Assembly (NCBI RefSeq): GCF_020736365.1
Contig: NZ_CP085988.1
Location: 2,920,001-2,984,000, forward strand
Origin: Clostridium sp. M62/1
Lineage (GTDB): Bacteria > Bacillota > Clostridia > Lachnospirales > Lachnospiraceae
Direction: 5' to 3'
Length of the DNA stretch: 64,000 nucleotides
The notes beneath the pieces were generated by a model. The model was not told the origin of the DNA. It did not search any database and saw only the letters and a program-made list of their open reading frames with translations. Within the stretch, counting starts at the first letter, position 1. Every line of letters starts with the position of its first letter. The translations under genes were made by a program, and so were the position numbers. Positions 56,701 to 64,000 of the stretch are shown piece by piece.

Positions 56701-59700
56701 GCAAAAGCGCAAGTCCGGCGGCAGCCCGCCCGGCATACCTGAACACGCCGTCCTTATCAAAATGAACACGCCGGGTGCTTCTCTTCGTGATCACATCGCT
56801 TCCATCAGAGTAAATCGTGTGCTCCTCGAAGGTGTACAGGCCATTTTCCCGAAGGCCGTCCTCCCTGTGAAAGACATGTTCCTCCCCGGTTTCCACAAAG
56901 CGCAGAAGCTCCTCCCCCTTCTCATTCAGAATCGCCGTTTCTGCTTTTACAATGGTTCTTCCCTTAAAAGTAATGCTGTCAATGGAATTGCTGTCTGCAC
57001 AGGAGGGATCCCCGTTTTCTTCTCTGTAGTGTACAGAAATGGCAGAAAGGTTATTGGAGATGGAGTCAATGCCCCGGCCGTCCCTTTTCACCGTAAAGAA
57101 TACCGGTCTCATCAGGGTATAGCCCTCCGGCGCCTCCCGCTCCACCAGCACATATGCCCGTCCCGCCGTCAGGCCTTCCAGCAGATGCCGTCCCTCCGTT
57201 TTAGCAGTCGTCCACTCTTCGGCCAAATCTTCCTCCGCCCAGGTATAGCCGCCTTCTTCATCCAGCTCTGATACCCGGTAGACGGCCATCCTGGCCCCTT
57301 CCACAAAGGCCCCGTCAGTCCCTGCATCCCCAAGGTCAGAAAGCTCCTTTTTCTCCAGATAGATCCTGGTAGCCTCATTCTCCACCTCCATCTCATGAAT
57401 GATCGTTTCCGCAGGTTCGCCTTCTGTTTCGTCAAACTGGAAGGAGTGAATCTGCGGGTTTACAGCAAAGCCTTCTGGAGGAACCAGCTCCTTCAGCCGA
57501 TAGGTGTATGGCTCCACGCTTCCGTCCTCAGGGTTTATCCTGCCTGTCGGCAGTCCTTCCACATGGACGGTTCCGTTGATATCGGAAATTTTCTTCGGAA
57601 ATCCTGCAACCAAAGTTCCGTTTTTCTCACAGGCGGAAAGTTCAAACACCACTCCGGACAGGGAGCCTCCCTTTTCATCTGTCTTATGGATAAGCAGTTC
57701 GCCGGTAAAGGGCTCATCGATCATCCGCTCAATCTGCACGGCTTCGTTCTGTGTCCCTGTATACTCAAATTTCAGCGGCTCTGCCGTCCGGTAATAATCC
57801 GGCGCTTTTATTTCTGAAAGATAATAGGTTCCATCCGGCAGGTCATAGAGGAAATGAGGCTTTAAATCTCCCTCCTCAAAACCCTCCAAAATCCGTCCGT
57901 TAATTCTGTCCGTTTCTGTGTATACGCCGTCGGTTCCAGTGATCCAGGAGGCCACCAGGTATTCCTCTGTCTGGCTTAATTCTCCTGCTTCGTCGGCCCG
58001 GTAGAGGGCAAGCTCTGCTCCCGGCAGTTCCTTTCCGGTGGCGGAGGAAGCTTTTGAGAGAGCCAAAGCCTTTCTCTCATTTAAGATCTCATGAAGCTGC
58101 AGTTCCTTTTCTTCCCCCACCGTAACCAGGAGGGGATCCATAGCTGCAAAGCCCTCCGGAGCCTTCGTTTCCACCAGTACATAGGCGGCACCCGCCGGAA
58201 GATAATCTATCCGGCGGCTTCCGTCCCCTGTCAGCCAGGCATTCGTATAGCTGTTTATCTGAGGAAGCTGATGATAGTCAAACTTGTAAGAATACTCAAA
58301 ACCGCTTCCGTTGTACCGGACATCAGCCAGCACAGTTTTTCCGGTTTCCTGAACCGTCAGCGTCACCTTCGCCACATCCGGATATTCTGCGGATGCCCCT
58401 CCTGCTAAGGACGCATCCCAGACGGCTGCATCCGTTACCGCTGCGGTGCGGGGAACAGCCCACTTTAAAGTTCGCTTCTTCCCCAGCATGGCGGCATAAG
58501 CGGCCTTAAAGCCCTCCCGGTCCTCCTTTTTCATCTGCGGCGGGAAGGTGACAGTCTCCTCTCCCGTCTCCCCGTCAGTTCCAATCAGCACGCGGCTCCC
58601 ATCCTGAAGCCTCCACACCTTTGAATCCCGGGAATCCCGCACAGCCGTCCGCTCTGCATACCAGGTAAAGCCCGTACCGTGAATACCGTATTCCTCGTAC
58701 ATCGCTTCAAAGTCCAGGGTGAATCCGGTTTTCCCCTTCATATCACCCAGATTCGGGTAATTTCTCAAATCAATGCTTTCCGTATAGTCGGCGGCATCGT
58801 CAGAAATCCAGGACTCCACCGGGCGTTCCTCTTTGTACCGGGGAAGTCCGTTTTCATCATATATGACCTGTCCCTCTTCATCTGTTTTTGCCTCATACAA
58901 AGTAAACTCTGCACCTGGAAGGATTGGTTTTTCCCCCTCCTGCTTCGTATACTTTCTGAAAGCCACCTTTGTGTGGTCGTTGTACAGCCGGAAGTTCTGA
59001 ATTTCCCCGGTGCTGTCCACCTGGATATTCATGGGAGCTGCCTTTAAAAAACCTGGCGGAGCAGTCAGCTCCTCCAAAATATACCAGCCGGCAGGAAGAC
59101 CCTCCACGTAAAACGGTGTTTCTTCAGTTGTCCAGGCCATCTCCTGATACTCCTCTGCTCCGGCCCGGCTGTTTGTTGTTTCCAGACGGTAGGGGGTGTC
59201 GGAGGTTTTCTCCAGCCGGTAGCCCTCAGGGGATGCCGGATCAGCCACATATCTGGCCGGATAGAGGGCAATCCCTGCGCCGGGGAGCTGGCGGTTGGTA
59301 TAGTTGGCAGCCGTCTCTCTTCCGCTCTCCACACCGTCTATCTTTTCAAAGTATCCTTTCGTCGTGTCATCATACACCTGAATGTTTTTCATCCTGGCAT
59401 CTTCCTCCACAGTAACCCCCTGGGGGAAGGATTTCGTATAGCCCTCCCCCTCCGGAGCAGAAATCTCCTCTAAAATATAGGTTCCTGCCGGCAGACGCTT
59501 AATTACATCTGCCTGCCCGGCCAGTTCCTCTGTGGAAAATGGATCGTTCGGCGTTTTGTCAGAGGTAAGCCAGGTGTTCTCCAGAATATAGTTCTCGCCG
59601 CGCCTATGATACAGGCGATCCTGTGTCTGATGCTCTTTCCCGGCATCCCCATCGTACAAAACCTCATGATCATCCAGCGCGTAGGCCCCGTCGTTGTACT

Positions 59701-62700
59701 CCTCCAGGTTATCAGAGTTTTTATATCTGACAAAATCCCCGTTCCGATCATACAGCTCACTCCCCTTATCGTAGGTTTCATTGCTTCTCTGATAGTACAG
59801 CACCAGACCATGCTCATCGTAGACAGGACTCATATAATTTAAAAAAGTACCGTTATTAATGTCTGCCAGGACCTCCTGATTCATGTTCTGGCCGAATTGA
59901 TTTTGTCTGACGGTCTCTTCTCTGTGGCTCTCCTCCCCTTTCTCTGACTGCCAGGTTCCGCTGATATATCCGGACTCCTGGTGGGAATAAGACGGCTTTT
60001 CTGAATCGGAAAGTTTCTGATCCGTCTGATTGTTAGGCTCCAGCACTTCCTCCTCCCCATAGCCGTCCTGGTTTTCCCCGACAGTGGCAATCCGTGAGGT
60101 GGCAATTTTATCTCTGGCTGTCACGGCTCCGTCTGCATCCCTGGCTGTCTCCACCGGCCATACCAGCACACGGTCTGCCACATGCACTCCCTCATCGCTG
60201 AATTTGGGCTCCAGCACATAGGCCATCCCTGTGTAGGGATCTACCCTTGCATCACGGTTTCCGTCCCGATCCAGGTGGTACACTGCAGTTCCCTCTCCCA
60301 TCTTCCATTCACGGTTGGCGGTCACAAATTGAAGGGACGCGAAATCTCCCTTCAGGATCTTGCTGACGGTATCATAGGAGAGCTTCGTCAGATCTCCTCC
60401 CACAAGCTCCAGATAAGGCTGTCCGCCTTTAAAGGCATAGAGGGAAAGCTCATTATTCGCTTTTCCCTGGCTTGTCTGGTCTGCCTGGAGCTGAGATACG
60501 GATACTTTCTGATGGTTTTTATCCCATCCATACAGCACCCTCCTTCCATGGAGCTGCTCTGTCCAGGTTAAGGACAGGCCGTCTAGAGGGTAGTACAGAA
60601 TCTCTGTATCCGGCCGCTCCACGGTCCCTTCCTTCCAGACATAGCCTTTTTCCGCAACAGGGTTTCCCTCTTCATCGAGCCCCGTAACATAGTCGGTCAG
60701 AATCGGTTCTCCGTTCTCATCTTCCTCCCTTACAAGTTCCGTCTTTTCTCCGGCAAAGCCCTGCTTAACCGTCATGTTTATTACGCTGTTTGACAGATTC
60801 CGCTCAACGGAAAGTCCCTCAAAAGCCAGATCCTCACTGTCTCCGGAAGGAATCAGTTCTATGGCATCAAATAAGGTCAGCCTTGCCCCGGCCACATAGG
60901 GGTTTTCATCGTCATCTGTTTCGCGTCTTTTCGTCACATAGCCATAGCCTGCGAAATGGCTGCCGTCGTAGACAATCTCCACCTGCTCGCCGGCTTCCCT
61001 GAGGGCTGCCAGGCGTTCCAGGGTCCCCTTGGGATAGGCATAGCCCAAATATATTCCATTGTCATCATAGGCGTATTGGAGCGCCGGGTTTCCTCCTATT
61101 TCTGTCAGGCCTCCCTCGATCCGCTCCCCAATCCGGAATGTAACGGTTCCCCTGGGCTTCAGCTTCTCCACCTGAAGCTTAATGGGAATGTTCTCCACAT
61201 AAACGTGAGCAATATCCGCCAGGTTCCGGGGAGTGTTTCCATTTCCGCTTCCTCCCTCCGTCCTTTCCTCATAGATGGCAGCGCGGACACGCTGCTCCTG
61301 TTTCCCCTCCTTATAGTACGTGACCTTGTCGGAGTATATCTCTATGGCAACAGGCGCCGTGCGCACATATCCTCTGGGCGGCACCTCCGCCAGTACGTAG
61401 GTTCCGGCTCCCAGAGGCTGCGGAGTGGTGAGATAACCGACAGTCTGAAGACGGTATTCGTCTGGCGCCTGGTTCGTATCCTCCTGTTTCATGGACACAT
61501 CGCTCACAGTAGAAAAGGCCTTAAACTGTCCCACCAAATTTCCCTGAGAATCAGACAGGACAATCTGGTCCTGCTCTTTGCAGACAGGGGTTCCGGCCTT
61601 TACAGTGCCGGAATACAGAGTTCCCGGTCCGGCCTCCTCACTGTCTGATGAGGGTTTGTCTGTCTTTTTTCTGTGAAGCGGCTGGATGCCGGAAGCTCCC
61701 ATAGCTTTTAGAAACTCCTCGCTTCCCGTCAGAACCGTATCCTCCTCGTAAAACTTCACCTCCCCTGTTTTTTTATCCCGGGACGCTTTGTAAATCATAA
61801 ACAGAGCCCCGTCGTGAAGCAGATTTTCATGGGTTTCACTGTCCAGTTTATCAATCCTCAGTCTGGCAGAGTAGAAAGTATTCCGGAATTTCCCGTCAGC
61901 ATATCCTTTGAAGGAAACAGGGTCATAGGCTCCTTCCGGTTCCGGCTCCAGCACAGAGTAGGGAACCAGCATGGGAGCATACAGACCGTCGTAGGCTGTC
62001 TGCACACCCTGCATGGCCCGGGCGCTACGGTAGACAGCCCCTGCCCCGTTTTCTTCCGTGCTCCCGGCCTCATGCTCAAACCGGATGCTGCCAGCTTTTC
62101 CGGCCTGCTCTGAGATGGAGCCGTAGCTGTATCGGGCTTCTATTGCATCATCTTCATACGGTTTTCCATTCTCTGCCGTCTGACCTTTATTTCCGTCGTC
62201 TGCAAAATAGTGGCTGTTTTCATTGGCCCCCTCCTCTTTTGTCAGATTTCTCCCTCCTGCTTTATGAACCGGATGATAGTAGTCCTTCAGGGGATCGTAT
62301 TCCTCCTGGGTGATGGAAAAGCCTTTATACTCATAACTTTCTCCGCCATAGGAAATCGCTCCTGTCAGCTTATCCGGCTCCAAACCATACTTATACACCT
62401 CGAAATCCCCATCGTGGCTGTGGGCGTGGATTACATACTCCCTCTGGTCGGAAGCGTTCTTATCCCACTCCTCCCCAAACCGGATCAGATAATTTTCTTC
62501 AGCAGCCTGAGCGTCCAGAGACTGATCCGCATCATACCGGTATGCATGGCTTAGTTCAGCCGCCGGTTCATGGCTGGTTCCCGGCTCATAGACACTGGGG
62601 ACCTGGATCTCCTTTGGCCCATCCATCTGGTAGTGTTTATTTGCCAGTTCTTTCGTCGGCTGCTGCTCCGCGATCACATAAGTCCCGTAGGGAAGATAGG

Positions 62701-64000
62701 CGGACAGGCCATAGCAGTATTCTGCTCCATTCCCCTCTGCCTCCCTGTCTGCGCATACTGTTGTGGGATCTTTGTCCTCCCCTCCGCCTTCCTCTCCGTC
62801 CCAGCAAACAGCGTACAGCTCATCCAGATCATACAGGAAGAAGGGTTTAAGGTAGTCGTATGCTTTAGAAAGGGCTGCGTTCAGGGCTTCGTCATAGAGC
62901 ATTTCTGAAGAAAGGTTTTCTGCTTCTTCCTTCTTTGCTTCATCCTCCTCTTCCCCGTTGTCCTTTAACAGCTTTGCCGCTTCATCGTCCAGATACCAGG
63001 TAATGGCAAACTGACGCACCATGTCAGAGGCTCTGGCGTTATTTTCTGCATACTCTGTCCGTTTTGCTGCATTTCCAAGAGGCTTCCATGAGGTGTAGGT
63101 CTGATGCTTCTCATCCCATTTGTCCGTATTGGCCACCCGGACAGCGTCAAAGAACTTGTCATAGTTGTAGACCTGGATGGTCACCGGCTCCTTCCCGCTC
63201 TTTTCCTGCCGTTCCTCTGTCTCCAGAAGCCGGGTATACCCTTTGTTGGCTTCTCTGCGGATCTGAGGAGTTTTCCCGGTGTTGATATTTTGGCCCCGGT
63301 AGCTGTAAAGGGAAGCATTGACCAGAACACCGATGCCTCCCGGGGCAATAGAAGTATCAAAGGGAATTCTCCGGGCCGCGTTTTGATCTGCCGTTTCCGG
63401 ATCCTGATAGGAGGAGAGAATATTGTTTCCGCTGATGCTGGTCAGGGTGGAGGCGGTGTCGTGAAGAGCCTTTGTAAACAGCTTCGGCACGTTGATTTTT
63501 ATAGGGTTCTGCCCGTTTTTCCCATTTTCCCGCCGCCTGTTTTCTGATTCCTGAAGCAGAGTTTCCGGGTATGCAAAGTCAAGCAGTTCCTCATAGGAAA
63601 TCTCATTTCCATTCCGATCCATCCACACAACCGTTCCGTCCTCTGCCCGGTAAAGCCGCTCCAGGTTACTCTTCAGATATGCCTTGAAGCGGAAATTTTT
63701 CTCCCTGGCAGTTTCTGGATAGTCATAGGTATTGTTCCCATAGCTTCCGTCCCGATTGGTGTGGATATCCTTCACCACTTTGATGCGCTGGCGGATGGGG
63801 CGTTCATAGACCTGGGCCGGGAGACTTCTTGTCCCTCCGTCCGCATATATCTGCTTCTGCCCAGGATATGTCAGGGAGACTGGAATCGTATATGCATCCT
63901 CCCCTGTCAGTTTCTGGTTTCGGCAGTCCAGATATGCCTTGGCTCTGGCCTTCTTTGCATGGATATAGTAGCTGGCGCTGCCCATAGGAGAACCCGCCGA
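53717..64000 (-). CDS. Giant Cna_B/SpaA-repeat surface protein, sortase-anchored, 5' end outside the window
   Basis: More than 3,420 residues; the frame is still open at the right edge and the Met at 63985 has no ribosome site. Numbering is from that Met. Residues 1-700 are a unique N-terminal region with several Cys (around TTVCADREAEGNGAEYCYGL). From about 705 on, at least twelve Cna_B/SpaA-like units follow, each with a strand-1 Lys and an (E/L)xAPxGY-type motif (LTAPPGF, TKAPEGF, EAPEGYT, AAPDGY, SAPAGY). These beta-domains usually form Lys-Asn/Asp isopeptide bonds. A different beta-rich region lies at about 2390-2740. The C-terminus has FTKTGD (3381-3386), a hydrophobic helix and a Lys/Arg-rich tail: a sorting signal, but with Thr where Pro is standard. 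Likely adhesin or pilus-like stalk. Confidence 0.92.
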   Translation of the reverse strand, partial: SAGSPMGSASYYIHAKKARAKAYLDCRNQKLTGEDAYTIPVSLTYPGQKQIYADGGTRSLPAQVYERPIRQRIKVVKDIHTNRDGSYGNNTYDYPETAREKNFRFKAYLKSNLERLYRAEDGTVVWMDRNGNEISYEELLDFAYPETLLQESENRRRENGKNGQNPIKINVPKLFTKALHDTASTLTSISGNNILSSYQDPETADQNAARRIPFDTSIAPGGIGVLVNASLYSYRGQNINTGKTPQIRREANKGYTRLLETEERQEKSGKEPVTIQVYNYDKFFDAVRVANTDKWDEKHQTYTSWKPLGNAAKRTEYAENNARASDMVRQFAITWYLDDEAAKLLKDNGEEEDEAKKEEAENLSSEMLYDEALNAALSKAYDYLKPFFLYDLDELYAVCWDGEEGGGEDKDPTTVCADREAEGNGAEYCYGLSAYLPYGTYVIAEQQPTKELANKHYQMDGPKEIQVPSVYEPGTSHEPAAELSHAYRYDADQSLDAQAAEENYLIRFGEEWDKNASDQREYVIHAHSHDGDFEVYKYGLEPDKLTGAISYGGESYEYKGFSITQEEYDPLKDYYHPVHKAGGRNLTKEEGANENSHYFADDGNKGQTAENGKPYEDDAIEARYSYGSISEQAGKAGSIRFEHEAGSTEENGAGAVYRSARAMQGVQTAYDGLYAPMLVPYSVLEPEPEGAYDPVSFKGYADGKFRNTFYSARLRIDKLDSETHENLLHDGALFMIYKASRDKKTGEVKFYEEDTVLTGSEEFLKAMGASGIQPLHRKKTDKPSSDSEEAGPGTLYSGTVKAGTPVCKEQDQIVLSDSQGNLVGQFKAFSTVSDVSMKQEDTNQAPDEYRLQTVGYLTTPQPLGAGTYVLAEVPPRGYVRTAPVAIEIYSDKVTYYKEGKQEQRVRAAIYEERTEGGSGNGNTPRNLADIAHVYVENIPIKLQVEKLKPRGTVTFRIGERIEGGLTEIGGNPALQYAYDDNGIYLGYAYPKGTLERLAALREAGEQVEIVYDGSHFAGYGYVTKRRETDDDENPYVAGARLTLFDAIELIPSGDSEDLAFEGLSVERNLSNSVINMTVKQGFAGEKTELVREEDENGEPILTDYVTGLDEEGNPVAEKGYVWKEGTVERPDTEILYYPLDGLSLTWTEQLHGRRVLYGWDKNHQKVSVSQLQADQTSQGKANNELSLYAFKGGQPYLELVGGDLTKLSYDTVSKILKGDFASLQFVTANREWKMGEGTAVYHLDRDGNRDARVDPYTGMAYVLEPKFSDEGVHVADRVLVWPVETARDADGAVTARDKIATSRIATVGENQDGYGEEEVLEPNNQTDQKLSDSEKPSYSHQESGYISGTWQSEKGEESHREETVRQNQFGQNMNQEVLADINNGTFLNYMSPVYDEHGLVLYYQRSNETYDKGSELYDRNGDFVRYKNSDNLEEYNDGAYALDDHEVLYDGDAGKEHQTQDRLYHRRGENYILENTWLTSDKTPNDPFSTEELAGQADVIKRLPAGTYILEEISAPEGEGYTKSFPQGVTVEEDARMKNIQVYDDTTKGYFEKIDGVESGRETAANYTNRQLPGAGIALYPARYVADPASPEGYRLEKTSDTPYRLETTNSRAGAEEYQEMAWTTEETPFYVEGLPAGWYILEELTAPPGFLKAAPMNIQVDSTGEIQNFRLYNDHTKVAFRKYTKQEGEKPILPGAEFTLYEAKTDEEGQVIYDENGLPRYKEERPVESWISDDAADYTESIDLRNYPNLGDMKGKTGFTLDFEAMYEEYGIHGTGFTWYAERTAVRDSRDSKVWRLQDGSRVLIGTDGETGEETVTFPPQMKKEDREGFKAAYAAMLGKKRTLKWAVPRTAAVTDAAVWDASLAGGASAEYPDVAKVTLTVQETGKTVLADVRYNGSGFEYSYKFDYHQLPQINSYTNAWLTGDGSRRIDYLPAGAAYVLVETKAPEGFAAMDPLLVTVGEEKELQLHEILNERKALALSKASSATGKELPGAELALYRADEAGELSQTEEYLVASWITGTDGVYTETDRINGRILEGFEEGDLKPHFLYDLPDGTYYLSEIKAPDYYRTAEPLKFEYTGTQNEAVQIERMIDEPFTGELLIHKTDEKGGSLSGVVFELSACEKNGTLVAGFPKKISDINGTVHVEGLPTGRINPEDGSVEPYTYRLKELVPPEGFAVNPQIHSFQFDETEGEPAETIIHEMEVENEATRIYLEKKELSDLGDAGTDGAFVEGARMAVYRVSELDEEGGYTWAEEDLAEEWTTAKTEGRHLLEGLTAGRAYVLVEREAPEGYTLMRPVFFTVKRDGRGIDSISNNLSAISVHYREENGDPSCADSNSIDSITFKGRTIVKAETAILNEKGEELLRFVETGEEHVFHREDGLRENGLYTFEEHTIYSDGSDVITKRSTRRVHFDKDGVFRYAGRAAAGLALLLTDNEGAAITEFQPEEGALETTVTNRVNPENPKAVIRSRTGQEGEPLERGQAVISTIHWYNPKHTPQDLTIRVTVKEGMEVIDPFDGTLERDREAEKEETVVWTVSQAAPLSQGSVSFASELTKEAEAAALSVTVENSNKESFSSEKRVPVRQENRLTVYSELTGSGKEQHKGETSRFTIRLWNRNGDELAGTYAYTGSCDGTMRSGDTIELSENEFITIDPVLTGCTYEVSREENGMESEAHQLKGRISEEGAAAWFTREVEDPTERAVFVRGNTYYLTETTFFSDNTEEISGRLSFTIDAHAGISIIGGYDKETKTIVEKADLLTGEPVVGARLQLYELPELPDGEETLTAEWTTGEETFSVSGLKPGRSYRLKEAAAPDGYGYASDITFTVNEDGAAEEIRMEDRPTHLIVSKQDITNGEELPGAHLQLLDSEGKVTDEWVSGETPHEIRGKLRADETYTLRETIPADGFVIADDIAFTVNHDGSINYVEMKDDTTKVRIYKNRYVETEEDKRPGTPSNAFMETPSDTVHAEEAGAVAVKGAVLQILNEDKTPALYQGKEMIFTTGETFTLLEKQLTAGNTYWLHEIKPAPGYGFSEDVKFTVSTDGRTDVVVMEDRQTKAVLSKKAITGEEELSGCKMQLVDEKGIIIDQWISRETSHEITGILEAGHTYRLIEIKPAPGYAYAEEAVFTVNRDGTVNQVEMRDDVTKVEILKLDAGTGKPLAGARFEILDQNGKVREAWTSTGEPHRIYGKLTAGEHYILREISAPAGYRSMEDTEFTVNDYADVLTIVVENMKKGGGGETDYTVRLKKVDEDGKPLPGAGFTVKDQNGRLLTLEEEQGGTVFKLTLKTPQTITVEEAHAPDGYEKLDGSYQIRIPRSGDAEILNGDLAFYQDTENSYVFFVVNKKAPEVPETTKQPELKGKITAEYDESLYGEGSIKKQKDRLEIPFTKTGDTFPVELAAGIFVVSAAGLLGLWMAGRRKKKKGGGKK
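54305..55770 (-). repeat. Five tandem Cna_B-type units near the C-terminus of the giant protein
   Basis: Encoded units of about 80-125 residues recur, each running TKV-x-K ... LPGAxLQLxD(S/E)xG ... W(I/V/T)S ... H(E/R)I-G-L-AG-xYxL(R/I)E ... APGY ... FTVN-DG. They span about residues 2740-3225. They are coding repeats diverged at the DNA level, forming a stiff stalk before the wall anchor. Confidence 0.8.

Overview
The window looks like chromosome of a low-to-medium GC, spore-forming anaerobic Firmicute, most likely a gut Lachnospiraceae (Clostridium/Lachnoclostridium type). This rests on the gene content (SpoVAF-like germination protein, clostridial F-type ATP synthase order, QueH, Cna_B/SpaA surface protein with a class B sortase, several MATE and YitT proteins) and on strong Shine-Dalgarno and sigma-A-type promoters. 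No tRNA, rRNA or CRISPR array was seen. The species is inference; no database was searched.

Layout. 1-1264: 3' part of a polysaccharide deacetylase. 1494-7231 (+): a LysR gene, then a MerR-led run encoding a DUF3737 beta-helix protein, a flavodoxin-like lipoprotein, a tautomerase, an aldo/keto reductase, a carboxymuconolactone-decarboxylase-like protein and a DUF4405 membrane cytochrome-like protein, which reads as a redox module. 7308-9477 (-): two COG0523/CobW GTPases, one with a His/Cys-rich tandem repeat and one joined to a YcgQ-like C-terminal domain. 9781-10974 (+): a voltage-gated-type K+ channel. 11033-12055 (-): a DUF554 membrane protein and an HPr-like protein lacking the phosphorylated His. 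12355-18722 (-): F1Fo ATP synthase, gene order BEFHAGDC. 19015-22446 (-): Zn/Mn ABC transporter and a HAD phosphatase behind one promoter. 22559-36766 (-): housekeeping genes queH, rpoD, a lipid kinase with a MATE gene remnant below it, mutY, birA, an SPFH/NfeD pair, an rRNA-type methyltransferase, nadE, a MATE pump, tcdA and a YitT protein.

36767-37378 is a gene-free stretch. It holds a candidate regulatory leader for yitT and a 151-bp palindromic insertion with 16-bp terminal inverted repeats and a perfect 8-bp target duplication, which I read as an IS66-type MITE. 37379-43747 carries the germination protein, a MocR regulator divergent from an EamA exporter, a MerR regulator, and a MATE pump behind a promoter with the 19-bp spacer typical of MerR control. 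43713-47555 (-) is a LysR / M20 amidohydrolase / YfcC transporter set. 48041-51700 (-) has a second YitT protein, guaB and a DUF3089 lipoprotein.

51881 to the right edge (-) is a cell-surface locus: a giant (more than 3,400-residue, 5'-truncated) Cna_B/SpaA repeat protein with an unusual FTKTGD sorting motif, a possible 28-codon coupled small ORF, a membrane-anchored accessory protein and a divergent class B sortase. This locus and the MITE are the most distinctive content. Most other genes are ordinary housekeeping or transport genes, with a few showing lost catalytic residues.
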